This document shows positions 37,207-44,931 of a stretch of 64,000 bases of DNA, piece after piece (the first letter of the stretch is position 1; each line of letters begins with the position of its first letter). The position numbers and the translations under genes are program-made. Source of the DNA: DATARH01 sp963778385 (GTDB lineage: Bacteria > Pseudomonadota > Alphaproteobacteria > ATCC43930 > CGMCC-115725); the NCBI GenBank assembly GCA_963778385.1, contig CAVZUA010000039.1, positions 1 through 64,000 of the forward strand, given 5' to 3'. The notes below the pieces were generated by a model. The model was given only the letters and a program-made list of their open reading frames with translations. It was not told where the DNA came from and made no database searches.

Positions 37207-37305
37207 ATGAGTTCCGCCGCGATCCTGATTCGCCTGCGACGCCGACGCCGTCACAATGACGGCGATGGCGAAGCCGCGCGCTCGACCAACCGGCGACGAC
37301 GATAG
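37207..37305 (+). CDS. Putative arginine-rich leader peptide of argJ (attenuator)
   Basis: A 32-codon frame starts at ATG 37207 and ends at TAG 37303-37305. It holds Arg-Leu followed by five consecutive arginine codons (37237-37251: CGA CGC CGA CGC CGT) and a second run of four (37291-37302) just before the stop. The last two codons of the first run lie in the 5' arm of a hairpin, and a terminator follows 45 bases after the stop. This is the arrangement of amino-acid biosynthetic attenuators: stalling at Arg codons when charged tRNA-Arg is scarce would alter the downstream RNA fold. The gene controlled would be argJ of arginine synthesis. Translation is inferred, not shown. Confidence 0.6.
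   Translation: MSSAAILIRLRRRRRHNDGDGEAARSTNRRRR
37246..37264 (+). promoter_or_regulatory. Attenuator hairpin 1 overlapping the Arg codons
   Basis: CGCCGTCA (37246-37253) pairs with TGACGGCG (37257-37264) around the loop CAA, an 8-bp stem. Its 5' arm contains the last Arg codons of the leader. If a stalled ribosome blocks it, CGGCGATGG (37260-37268) can pair with CCACCGCCG (37345-37353) in 8 of 9 positions, masking the terminator's 5' arm. Confidence 0.5.
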
Positions 37306-37335
37306 GACCTCCCGTCGAGCCGGTTCACCGAACCG
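37279..37335 (+). promoter_or_regulatory. Competing middle hairpins of the leader
   Basis: Mutually exclusive stems are visible: GCTCGAC (37279-37285) with GTCGAGC (37314-37320); AACCGGC (37288-37294) with GCCGGTT (37319-37325); and CGGTT (37321-37325) with AACCG (37331-37335). The second Arg run lies inside this set, so ribosome position could decide which forms. Confidence 0.4.
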
Positions 37336-37349
37336 CAGTTTTTCCCACC

Positions 37350-37377
37350 GCCGCCGACACCGCTTGGCGGCTTTTTT
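37350..37377 (+). terminator. Intrinsic terminator of the argJ leader
   Basis: GCCGCCGA (37350-37357) pairs with TTGGCGGC (37364-37371), including one G-U pair, around a 6-base loop and is followed by six T. It lies 57 bases before the argJ start on the same strand, where it would block argJ unless antiterminated. Confidence 0.8.
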
Positions 37378-37434
37378 GTCTCTTTCGCGCCACGCAAGAC
37401 GACCTATTCTGCCGCTCTCAGGGAGACCCGACCG

Positions 37435-38661
37435 ATGTCCGATATTTCGCCAAACGCCACCGTCTTTCCGCACATGGCGCCGATCGCCGGCGTCCGCCTC
37501 GCCAGCTATGCCGCCGGCATCCGCTACAAGGGCCGCGACGACGTGATGGTCGCCGAACTGGCCCCCGGCAGCACGGTCGCCGGCGTCTTCACCCAATCGA
37601 CGATGCCCGGTCAGCCGGTGATCTGGTGCCAGCAATGCCTGCCGCATGGGAAGGCACGGGCGATTGTCGTCAATTCCGGCAACGCCAATGTCTTTACCGG
37701 AGCCGCCGGCTGGCAGGTCTGCGAGAGCACGGCGGCAGCGGCGGCGCGGCTGTTCGGCTGCGAGACCAACGAAATCTACCTGGCGTCGACCGGGGTCATC
37801 GGCGAGCCGCCCCCCATTGACCGGATCAGCGAGGCGCTGCCGTCGATCGTCCCGCTGCTCGACGCCGCCGCCTGGGAGAAGGCGGCGCGCGCGATCATGA
37901 CGACCGACACCTTCCCCAAGGGCGCCACCGCCACCGCCGAGATCGTCGGCGCGACGGTGCGCATCAACGGGTTCTGCAAAGGCTCCGGGATGATCGCGCC
38001 GAACATGGCGACGATGCTCGGCTACATCTTCACCGATGCCTCGCTGCCGGCCGCGGTACTCCAGAAACTGCTCGCCGACGCTGCCGAGGTCTCGTTCAAT
38101 TCGATGACCGTCGACGGCGACACCTCGACCAGCGACACCGTGCTGCTCTGCGCCACGCAGCACGCGAAACACGCCGCGATCGCCGACGCGGGCGACCCTC
38201 GGCTCGCCGGGTTTCGGCAGGCGCTGCACACGGTGATGGTCGACCTCGCCCGGCAACTCGCCAAGGACGGCGAGGGCGCGCAGAAATTCGTCACGATCGA
38301 CGTCAGCGGCGCCGAAAGCGACCGCGCGGCACGGGCGATCGGCCTAGCGATCGGCAACTCGCCGCTGGTCAAGACCGCGCTTGCCGCCGGCGACGCCAAT
38401 TGGGGCCGCATCGTCATGGCGGTCGGCAAATCGGGTGAGAAGGCCGACCGCAACAAGCTCGGCATCGCCGTCGGCGGCATTCAGATCGCCGCCAATGGCG
38501 GTCCGGTGCCCGACTATCGCGAAGGCCCCGTCGCCGAGCACATGAAGGGCGGCGAAATCCACATCGCCGTCGATATCGGCATCGGCGCCGGCAAGGCCAC
38601 CGTCTGGACCTGCGACCTGACGCACGGCTATGTCGACATCAACGGCGCGTATCGGACTTGA
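37435..38661 (+). CDS. argJ: Bifunctional ornithine acetyltransferase / N-acetylglutamate synthase
   Basis: ArgJ moves the acetyl group from N-acetylornithine to glutamate, closing the cyclic arginine pathway in the cytoplasm. The 408-residue proenzyme self-cleaves before a Thr: the motif KGATATAEI is visible (near residue 161), with FCKGSGMIAPNMATML behind it and the C-terminal GYVDINGAYRT. Earlier motifs include GVFTQSTMPGQPV and NSGNANVFTGAAG. A GGGAGA site precedes ATG 37435. It is probably controlled by the Arg-rich leader and terminator just upstream. The frame is intact. Confidence 0.97.
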   Translation: MSDISPNATVFPHMAPIAGVRLASYAAGIRYKGRDDVMVAELAPGSTVAGVFTQSTMPGQPVIWCQQCLPHGKARAIVVNSGNANVFTGAAGWQVCESTAAAAARLFGCETNEIYLASTGVIGEPPPIDRISEALPSIVPLLDAAAWEKAARAIMTTDTFPKGATATAEIVGATVRINGFCKGSGMIAPNMATMLGYIFTDASLPAAVLQKLLADAAEVSFNSMTVDGDTSTSDTVLLCATQHAKHAAIADAGDPRLAGFRQALHTVMVDLARQLAKDGEGAQKFVTIDVSGAESDRAARAIGLAIGNSPLVKTALAAGDANWGRIVMAVGKSGEKADRNKLGIAVGGIQIAANGGPVPDYREGPVAEHMKGGEIHIAVDIGIGAGKATVWTCDLTHGYVDINGAYRT

Positions 38662-38685
38662 TACGCAATGCCTCTGCCTTCTTTC

Positions 38686-38770
38686 CTCGTCATGGCCGGG
38701 CTTGACCCGGCCATCCACGGGCCGCTGCGCTGCCATTTCGTGGATGCCCGGAACAAGTCCGGGCATGACG
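38686..38770 (-). repeat. Palindromic intergenic repeat, copy 2 (inverted)
   Basis: The element starts CGTCATGGCCGGGCTTGACC and ends CCGGAACAAGTCCGGGCATGACG in two halves, the reverse complement of 34155-34252 with a different central loop. It lies between argJ and mutT and could affect mRNA stability in the argJ-mutT interval. Confidence 0.85.
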
Positions 38771-38786
38771 AGACGGGAAGCGGTCG

Positions 38787-39191
38787 ATGACTCTGCCGAT
38801 CGTCCTCGTCGCCGCCGTCGCGCTGATCGACGCCGACGGCCGCGTGCTGCTCGCCGAACGGCCGCCCGGCAAGCACCTCGCCGGTACCTGGGAATTCCCT
38901 GGCGGCAAGGTCCAGCCCGGCGAGACGCCGGAAGCCGCGCTGATCCGTGAGCTCGACGAGGAACTCGGCATCAGCACCCACGAAACGTGTCTCGCGCCGT
39001 TCACCTTCGCCTCGCACACCTACGAGACCTTCCATCTGCTGATGCCGCTCTATGTGTGCCGCAAATGGCAGGGCATCGTCACCGCGCGCGAAGGCCAGCG
39101 CCTGAAATGGGTCCGCCCGGCGCAGTTCGACGACTACCCGATGCCGCCCGCCGACAAGCCGCTCGTCGCGATGCTGCGGGACCTGCTCTGA
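38787..39191 (+). CDS. mutT: 8-oxo-dGTP diphosphatase MutT (Nudix hydrolase)
   Basis: The 134-residue protein has a full Nudix box, GGKVQPGETPEAALIRELDE-ELGI (G-x5-E-x7-REL-x-EE-x-G). MutT removes 8-oxo-dGTP from the nucleotide pool. The fold is complete from PIVLVAAVALIDADGRVLLA to the C-terminal MPPADKPLVAMLRDLL. It follows argJ, a common alpha arrangement. A GGGAAG stretch lies upstream of ATG 38787. Confidence 0.93.
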   Translation: MTLPIVLVAAVALIDADGRVLLAERPPGKHLAGTWEFPGGKVQPGETPEAALIRELDEELGISTHETCLAPFTFASHTYETFHLLMPLYVCRKWQGIVTAREGQRLKWVRPAQFDDYPMPPADKPLVAMLRDLL

Positions 39192-39234
39192 CAGTTTCTC
39201 ATCGCAAATAACAGGTGGAACAGGGCTCAGCACG

Positions 39235-40095
39235 TCAGCACGTCCTCGGCGGTGTGTCGATGCGCCGGCGCGGGCCGGGGCGCGGGTTGGTGTGGTCGGG
39301 GTGCGGTGCCCAGCCGGTGAGGAGCAGCACCTCGAACGTCGCGCGAATGCGGCCGTCGGGGTTCGCAAAACGCTCGGCGTAGATCGCGGCGGCGCGCGCG
39401 AGCGTCGCCCGGCGCAGATAGGGGCGGCGGGCGGCGAGGGCGTTGGTCTCGCCCATGCCGCGCAGGTCGCGCAGCAGCGCCAGCAGATCGGGGTAGGTGA
39501 CGGTGATCGTCTCGCTGTCGGCGACCGGCATCGCGAACCCGGCGCGTTGGAGCAGGCTGGCGGCGTCGCCGAGTTCGACGGTCGGCGAGACGCGCGGGCT
39601 GACGCCGCCTTCTTCCGCCAGCTCGGCGTCGAACAGCGCGGTGCGCAACTCGACGAGCGTATTGCCGCCGAAGAGCGCCGCGAGCAGCAGCCCGTCAGGC
39701 CTCAGGGCGCGGCGGATTTGGATCAGCGCCCCCGGCAGATCGGCGCACCAATGCAGTATCAGGCAACTGGCGACGAGGTCGAAGCTGGCATCGCGAAACG
39801 GTAGAAATTCCGGATCGGCGCAGACGCGCGGCGGCGGCGCGGCGGCGAGCAGTCTTTCGGCGGGTTCCGCGGCGATGACCAGTCGGCTACCGGCGCGGTC
39901 CGCTAGCATTCGGGTCAGGGTGCCGTCGCGGGCGCCGAGATCGAGCACCGTCGGAAAATCCCCGTTGAGCAGATCGAGCCGGTCGACGAGCCGCTCAGCC
40001 ACCTCACGGTGCAGAAAATCGGTGCCGCCAGCGGCGCGGTCGCGATGCAGCCGCCACGCGCGGCGATCGAACAAGGGAGTGGCCGGATTTTCCAT
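39235..40095 (-). CDS. SAM-dependent methyltransferase, BioC/NDUFAF5-like
   Basis: The 286-residue protein opens LFDRRAWRLHRDRAA, as NDUFAF5-type proteins do, followed by SAM motif I VLDLGARDGTLTRML, the motif II region VIAAEPAERLLA and motif IV FDLVASCLILHWCADLPGAL. Later segments GMGETNALAARRPYL and ATFEVLLLTGWAPH are typical of this subfamily, which includes complex I assembly hydroxylases and BioC-like methyltransferases. The first glycine motif (GARDG) departs slightly from GxGxG. It is divergent from comF with a 45-base gap. Confidence 0.85.
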   Translation of the reverse strand: MENPATPLFDRRAWRLHRDRAAGGTDFLHREVAERLVDRLDLLNGDFPTVLDLGARDGTLTRMLADRAGSRLVIAAEPAERLLAAAPPPRVCADPEFLPFRDASFDLVASCLILHWCADLPGALIQIRRALRPDGLLLAALFGGNTLVELRTALFDAELAEEGGVSPRVSPTVELGDAASLLQRAGFAMPVADSETITVTYPDLLALLRDLRGMGETNALAARRPYLRRATLARAAAIYAERFANPDGRIRATFEVLLLTGWAPHPDHTNPRPGPRRRIDTPPRTC

Positions 40096-40140
40096 GGGTT
40101 GAGCTTGACGCGCGGCTTAGCGCCTTGATGATGGGCGGCG

Positions 40141-40894
40141 ATGCAGCTCGCGGCAACCCTCCCGGCCCTTGCGCGGCGCCTTGGCCGCGCCGTGGTCGAT
40201 GGCGTGCTCCCGCCGCGCTGTCTGAATTGCGGCGTCACGGTCGACGAAGTCGACGCACTGTGCGGCGCCTGCTGGGCCGGCATGACCTTTTTCGCACCGC
40301 CGTGGTGCGCGGTCTGCGGCCTGCCGTTCCCGCACCCGATGGGCGAGGGGGCGGTCTGCGGCGACTGCGCCCGGCGGGCGCCGAGTTGGGACCGGGCGCG
40401 GTCGGTGCTGCGCTACGACAAGCACAGCCGACGGCTGGTGCTGATGCTCAAGCACGGCGACCATACCCCACCTCGCTGCCGCTTTCGGCCGCTGGATGCA
40501 GCGCGCCGGCGCTGAGGTGCTCGCCGGCGCCGATCTGCTGGTGCCGGTGCCGCTGCATTGGACGCGGCTGTTCGCCCGCCGGTTCAACCAGTCGGCGCTG
40601 CTGGCGCAGGCAATCCGCGCCACCGGCGGGCCGCCGGTCGCGGCGGATTGGTTGCTACGCCGCCGCCGCACCCCGTCGCAAGGCACGATGGGACCGCTGG
40701 CCCGCACCCGCAATGTCCGCGGCGCTTTCACGCTGCGCAGCGGCCGCAGCGTCAAGGGCAAGCGCGTCGTGCTGATCGACGATGTGCTGACCACCGGCGC
40801 CACGGCCGAGGAATGCGCCCGCGTGCTGCACCGCGCCGGCGCCGCCTACGTAGGGGTGCTGGTGCTGGCGCGAGCGGTACGCGCGGGGAACTGA
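40141..40894 (+). pseudogene. comF: ComF-family phosphoribosyltransferase-like protein, one frameshift
   Basis: The N-terminal zinc-finger part (PPRCLNCGVTV, LCGACWAGM, CAVCGLPFPHP, CGDCARRA) is in frame 1; after KHGDHT near 40465 the rest is in frame 2 (HLAAAFGRWMQRAGAEVLAG, LLVPVPLHWTRLFARRFNQS) to the PRPP-binding loop VVLIDDVLTTGATAEEC and the stop at 40894. ComF proteins take part in DNA uptake and handling. The switch is at CCCC (40466-40469), a homopolymer where a one-base error or a real mutation would both give this result. All conserved residues remain. Confidence 0.85.
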
Positions 40895-40990
40895 AGCGCT
40901 GGTACGTCCTTCAAGACGCCTGCTTCGCAGGCTCCTCAAAGCCTGACTTGAAATGCGTTTGGGTCGTCGTCTGAGTGTTTTTTTTTTGCT

Positions 40991-41135
40991 CGTCATTCCG
41001 GGAAATTGCGTAGCGATGAACCCGGAACCCATGAGCACGGACCCCGAAAAGTGCGTCCCGAGGCCCGTAACCACATCGGAGGAGACCGTGTTCATGGGTT
41101 CCGGGTTCGGCCCTGCAGGCCGCCCCGGAATGACG
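40991..41135. repeat. Palindromic intergenic repeat (second family)
   Basis: The outer arms CGTCATTCCGGG (40991) and CCCCGGAATGACG (ending 41135) and inner arms AACCCGGAACCCATGA and TCATGGGTTCCGGGTT are inverted repeats, giving a long cruciform-capable element. It differs from the family at 34155 and 38686. Confidence 0.8.
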
Positions 41136-41194
41136 AAGGTAGTTTTAAGTCAGGCTCTCAGGATGACGGGTTTTCTTTGATGCCATCTGCCATA

Positions 41195-41245
41195 CCTCGT
41201 CATCCTGAGGAGCGCCGAAGGGTGCGTCTCGAAGGACGCGGGATC
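41195..41245 (+). repeat. Short intergenic repeat (third family)
   Basis: The sequence CGTCATCCTGAGGAGC, followed by CGAAGG and GTCTCGAAGGACG, is the form of a well-known intergenic repeat in alphaproteobacteria. A partial inverted match (CTCTCAGGATGACGGG) lies at 41154-41168. Confidence 0.6.
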
Positions 41246-41334
41246 GCCATGCAGTTTCGGTCCGACGCGGGAAATTGCGGCGTGGCCGGTTTCGCGCCAT
41301 ATGTGAGGTCCGGTTTCGCGGGAGACGCAGAACG

Positions 41335-41595
41335 ATGGCCGAGGTCGACATCTACACCACGATGTGGTGCCCCTATTGCGCGCGCGCCAAGTCGCTGCTC
41401 GAAAAGAAGGGCGTCGCCTATCACGAGATCAACCTCGACGAGGAGCCCGGCCGCCGCGCCGAGATGGTGCAGCGCGCCCGTGGCGGCCGCACGGTGCCGC
41501 AAATCTTTATCAACGGCGAACATGTCGGCGGCAGTGACGACATCCACGCGCTCGATCGCGCCGGCAAGCTCGACGCCAAGCTCGGGATCGCATAA
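41335..41595 (+). CDS. grxC: Glutaredoxin 3
   Basis: The 86-residue protein has the redox motif WCPYCARAK near its N-terminus, the cis-Pro segment GRTVPQIFINGEHVGG and SDDIHALD, the pattern of GrxC. It reduces disulfides and glutathionylated proteins using glutathione. ATG 41335 is chosen because conserved sequence starts there (AEVDIYTTMWC); the same frame is open to 41275. Its stop overlaps the next start (TAATG). Confidence 0.95.
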   Translation: MAEVDIYTTMWCPYCARAKSLLEKKGVAYHEINLDEEPGRRAEMVQRARGGRTVPQIFINGEHVGGSDDIHALDRAGKLDAKLGIA

Positions 41596-42482
41596 TGCCA
41601 AGCGAATTTAAGATCGCGCCGTTTACCGTCGCCTGCGTCCAGTTCACCGCGGGACCGGACCCGGAGCCGAACATTGCAATCGTCGCCGACCTGATCCGCC
41701 GTGCGCGTGACGCCGGCGCCGATTTCATCACCACACCCGAGGCCAGTAACTTTATCGAAAGCGGCAGCAAGCGGCGCGAAAAGGCGCGGCACGAGGCGGA
41801 CGATCCGTTCCTCGCGGCGATGCGCGACCTGGCGCGCGAGACCGGCGCCTGGATCCTCGTCGGCTCGCTGGTGATCGACCCGGCCGGCGAGCCCGGCGCG
41901 GGCGATGAGACGCGGCTCGCCAACCGCTCCTTCCTGCTCGATGCGCAAGGCGGCATCGTCGCCAAATACGACAAGATTCATCTGTTCGACATCGATTTGC
42001 CAAACGGTGAAAGCATCCGCGAGAGCAACGCCTACCGTCCCGGCGACCGCGCCGTCATCGCCGACACGCCCTGGGGCAGGCTCGGCATGACCGTGTGCTA
42101 CGACGTGCGCTTCCCCCACCTCTATCGGATGCTGGCGCAGGCCGGGGCGGATTTCCTGTCGGTGCCGTCGGTGTTCACCGTGCCGACCGGCAAGGCGCAT
42201 TGGGACGTCCTGCTGCGCTCGCGGGCGATCGAGAACGGCGCCTTTCTGTTCGCCCCGGCGCAGACCGGCGAGCACACCGCTGGCCGCAAGAGCTATGGCC
42301 ACTCGCTGATCGTCGATCCGTGGGGCGAGGTGATAGCGGAAGGCGGCGAGGGGGTCGGCATCATCACCGCCAAGATCGAACCCGAACGAATCGCCAAGGT
42401 GCGCGGTGGGCTGCCGTCGCTGCGCCACGATCGCGAATTTACACCGCCGGCGCCGGTGTCTCGTCCGCTCGCCGCCGAGTAG
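41595..42482 (+). CDS. Carbon-nitrogen hydrolase, Nit1/omega-amidase-like
   Basis: The 295-residue protein has the nitrilase-superfamily triad: Glu in FITTPEASNF, Lys in KYDKIHLFDID and Cys in GMTVCYDVRFPHL, plus the C-terminal SYGHSLIVDPWGEV. Nit1-type members hydrolyse deaminated glutathione; they lie next to grxC in many alphaproteobacteria, supporting glutathione repair here. The start overlaps the grxC stop by one base, so they are translationally coupled. Its 3' end overlaps the convergent Uma2 gene by 44 bases. Confidence 0.9.
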   Translation: MPSEFKIAPFTVACVQFTAGPDPEPNIAIVADLIRRARDAGADFITTPEASNFIESGSKRREKARHEADDPFLAAMRDLARETGAWILVGSLVIDPAGEPGAGDETRLANRSFLLDAQGGIVAKYDKIHLFDIDLPNGESIRESNAYRPGDRAVIADTPWGRLGMTVCYDVRFPHLYRMLAQAGADFLSVPSVFTVPTGKAHWDVLLRSRAIENGAFLFAPAQTGEHTAGRKSYGHSLIVDPWGEVIAEGGEGVGIITAKIEPERIAKVRGGLPSLRHDREFTPPAPVSRPLAAE

Positions 42483-43032
42483 CGTCGAGTTCGGTGTCCT
42501 CGTAGATCGCGTCGAGGCTGATCGCGACACCAATCGCCGACAGGTTCAGGGTGCCGTCGTCGACCACGACCTCGTCCATCCAGCCGGCATCGGTCCGCGT
42601 GTAGAGATCGATCAGCCGCTCGTCCTGCTCGACGATCGCGTATTGGTGGATCGATGGCGTCGCGAAGTAATCGAGTTTCTTGCGCCCACGATCCTCTCGC
42701 GCCGTGCTCGGCGAAATGATTTCGATAACGACAACCGGCTCCGGAACGACGTCGTCGCTGCCGGCGATCGGGCTGCAGGTTACCGACAAGTCCGGATACC
42801 GAATGCCCCGATTGGCGATGACTTTCGTATCGCCGCGAAATGGCCGGCACCCGGTTTCGCGAAGCGCTTCGCGCAATGCCGTCCACAGGTTGGAGGCGAT
42901 CGTCGAGTGGTCGAGCGATCCACCCGTCATCATACGGACCACCAAGCCGTCGAACTCATGGCGCTCGGGCTGCTCGCGTTCCCAAGCGAGAAACTCGTCG
43001 AGCGACATCAATTTTTCGACCGCGTTCGGCAT
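42439..43032 (-). CDS. Uma2-family (DUF820) putative restriction-fold nuclease
   Basis: The 197-residue protein reads KLMSLDEFLAWEREQPERHE, FDGLVVRMMTGGSLDHSTIA, YPDLSVTC and EPVVVIEIISPSTAREDRGR, the Uma2 pattern with the PD-(D/E)xK-like residues D (YPDLSV) and E (VIEIIS). The cellular role of Uma2 proteins is unknown; they are often spread by transfer. The gene converges on the amidase and overlaps its end. It follows the small methyltransferase by nine bases. Confidence 0.85.
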   Translation of the reverse strand: MPNAVEKLMSLDEFLAWEREQPERHEFDGLVVRMMTGGSLDHSTIASNLWTALREALRETGCRPFRGDTKVIANRGIRYPDLSVTCSPIAGSDDVVPEPVVVIEIISPSTAREDRGRKKLDYFATPSIHQYAIVEQDERLIDLYTRTDAGWMDEVVVDDGTLNLSAIGVAISLDAIYEDTELDATRRRADETPAPAV

Positions 43033-43041
43033 GGCGGCATC

Positions 43042-43584
43042 TTAGGGCAAACGCGGCAAGGTCGCGAGCGGGCCGTTGACGGCGGCGATGCGCTGGACGA
43101 CCCAAGGGCGAGGGGTGGCGACCTCACCTTGCTCGAACGCGACAACGGTCAGCGGTGCAAAGGCGTCGAGCAACTCGCTGGGGCGGAGCAGGAAATCGGG
43201 GTTGCGCGGACGACCAAAGCGCTCGTTGCCTTGGGCGAAGGTTTCGTAGATCACGGCGCCGGCAGCCGTCAGCGCGGCCGCGATGGCGGGCAAAAGCGGC
43301 CGATGCAGGTAATTGGTGATGATGATCCCGTCATAGTCATTGCCGAGCGGCCATGGCGCGCCGCTTTCGAGATCGATCGCCTCGACCTGGCAACGTGGTC
43401 CGGCCAGCGACGCGAGGGCTGTCGTGTCGCGGTCGACGGTGTGAACGGAATAGCCGCGGTCGAGGAGCAGCCGCGTATGCCGTCCGCGACCGGCGGCGAG
43501 ATCGAGCACGCGGCCGCCCGGCCGGATCAGCGGCAGGAAACGCAAAATCCAGGCGGAACAACGCTCTTCATCGCTTGTTAGCAC
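43042..43584 (-). CDS. SAM-dependent methyltransferase
   Basis: The protein from GTG 43584 (LTSDEERCSAWILRFLPLIR) has motif I VLDLAAGRGRHTRLLLDRGY, motif II VHTVDRDTTAL and a later YDGIIITNYLHRPLLPAIAA, typical of a class I methyltransferase of about 180 residues (TehB-like group). The frame is open further upstream to 43893, but that stretch is the antisense of the DUF1178 gene. Substrate unknown. It is divergent from DUF1178. Confidence 0.8.
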   Translation of the reverse strand: MLTSDEERCSAWILRFLPLIRPGGRVLDLAAGRGRHTRLLLDRGYSVHTVDRDTTALASLAGPRCQVEAIDLESGAPWPLGNDYDGIIITNYLHRPLLPAIAAALTAAGAVIYETFAQGNERFGRPRNPDFLLRPSELLDAFAPLTVVAFEQGEVATPRPWVVQRIAAVNGPLATLPRLP

Positions 43585-43651
43585 TGTCGCCTCGCAATTG
43601 CTAAATCCCTGTGGCGCGTTATATAGAATAGGGATCGAGGAGGACGCGTTC

Positions 43652-44063
43652 ATGATCCGGTTTTCGCTGCGCTGCGCTTCGGGGCACGAGTTCGAAGCCT
43701 GGTTCCGCAGCGGCGAGGGGTATGAGGCGCAGCAGGGGGCGGGTGAGGTGGCCTGCCCGGAATGCGGCGACATGCATGTCGAGAAGGCGCTGATGGCACC
43801 GAGCATCGGCCGCTCGCGGAACGCCGGGCCGCCAATGTCGCCAGCGCAGCTGCGCGCCGCGCTGACCGAGCTTCGGCAGCAGGTGGAAAGCAATTGCGAC
43901 TATGTCGGCCCACAGTTCGCCGAGGAAGCGCGCAAGATCCATTACCGCGAGGTCGACCCCCGCGCGATCTACGGCGAGGCGACCGAAACCGAATTCGAAG
44001 GAACTTGCCGAAGAAGGCATCAAGTTCGGCCGCATCCCCTGGCTGGCGCCGAGTGACGCGTAA
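43652..44063 (+). pseudogene. DUF1178 protein, frameshift near the C-terminus
   Basis: From ATG 43652, preceded by GAGGAGGA, the protein reads IRFSLRCASGHEFEAWFRSG and CPECGDMHVEKALMAPSI, the DUF1178 zinc-ribbon pattern, and on to YREVDPRAIYGEAT. The expected end ELAEEGIKFGRIPWLAPSDA is present in a different frame and stops at TAA 44061-44063; the switch is near 44000-44010 (GAAGGAAC). As encoded, the C-terminus is replaced by about 17 unrelated residues. DUF1178 is an alphaproteobacterial housekeeping-like family of unknown function, so an error in the sequence is possible. Confidence 0.85.
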
Positions 44064-44067
44064 CCGC

Positions 44068-44820
44068 TCATCCTTTGATCGCCGTCACCAGGTAGTTGAC
44101 CGAAAGGTCATCCGATAACGCCCATTCGCCGCTCGTCAGGTGGTAGCGCAGTCCCTTGAGCTGGGTCGGCGTAAGGCCGACGCGGCGCAGCCCCAGCACG
44201 AATTCGGACGGGCGCAGAAAGCGCCGCCAGTCATGCGTGCCGCGCGGCAGCCAACCGATCACATACTCCGCGCCGACCACCGCCAGCGCATAGGCCTGCG
44301 GCGTGCGATTGATCGTGGCGCCGATGAAGGCGCCGCCCGGCTTCATCAGCGCCGCACAAGCCGCGAGCAAGGCTTGCGGGTCGGCGACGTGCTCGATCAG
44401 TTCGAGCGCCAACACGACGTCGAAGCGTTGCTCAGCCGCCGCCAGCAATTCGGCGGTTTCGCGCCGGTAGTCGATCGTGAGCCGGCCGGCGAGCGCATGG
44501 TCGCGGGCGATGGCGATCGCGTCCTGGTCGGCGTCGATCGCAGTTACCGCAAAGCCGAGCCGTGCCATCGGCTCGGCAATCAGCCCGCCGCCGCAGCCGA
44601 TATCGCACAGCGTCAGACCCGTGAACGGCGTCAGCGAACGCGGCTCGCGGCCGAAATGCGCGATCAGCGCATCGCGGATAAAGCGCAGCCGCGCCGGGTT
44701 AAGCCGGTGCAGTGGACGGAAGCTGCCTTGCGGATCCCACCAGCTCGCCGCGAGCGCCGCGAAGCGGTTTATTTCCGCCGGGTCGACAGTGCTGCCGGTG
44801 GTCTCCTCGGTTGGTTTCAT
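44068..44820 (-). CDS. ubiG: Ubiquinone biosynthesis O-methyltransferase UbiG
   Basis: UbiG performs both O-methylations of the ubiquinone ring. The 250-residue protein has the family start VDPAEINRFAALAASWWDPQ, SAM motif LTLCDIGCGGGLIAEPMARL, LALELIEHVADP and the late segment HDWRRFLRPSEFVLGL. The frame is intact. It converges on DUF1178 (four-base gap) and is divergent from lysC, with a 111-base shared upstream region. Confidence 0.95.
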   Translation of the reverse strand: MKPTEETTGSTVDPAEINRFAALAASWWDPQGSFRPLHRLNPARLRFIRDALIAHFGREPRSLTPFTGLTLCDIGCGGGLIAEPMARLGFAVTAIDADQDAIAIARDHALAGRLTIDYRRETAELLAAAEQRFDVVLALELIEHVADPQALLAACAALMKPGGAFIGATINRTPQAYALAVVGAEYVIGWLPRGTHDWRRFLRPSEFVLGLRRVGLTPTQLKGLRYHLTSGEWALSDDLSVNYLVTAIKG

Positions 44821-44931
44821 GCGAGCCCTTTACGCCGCCGATATGGCCGCGGCCGCCGCAAAGGAGTATGCGGAGGGATATGGGGCCGGCAAGTTCGGCG
44901 TCACATCGCTTAAAACGGATTTGCGAGAACG

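Noticed and set aside
37105..38256. A 383-codon minus-strand frame across the argJ leader and argJ
   Set aside because: It is antisense to argJ and lacks any protein-family pattern; the leader and argJ explain the region better.
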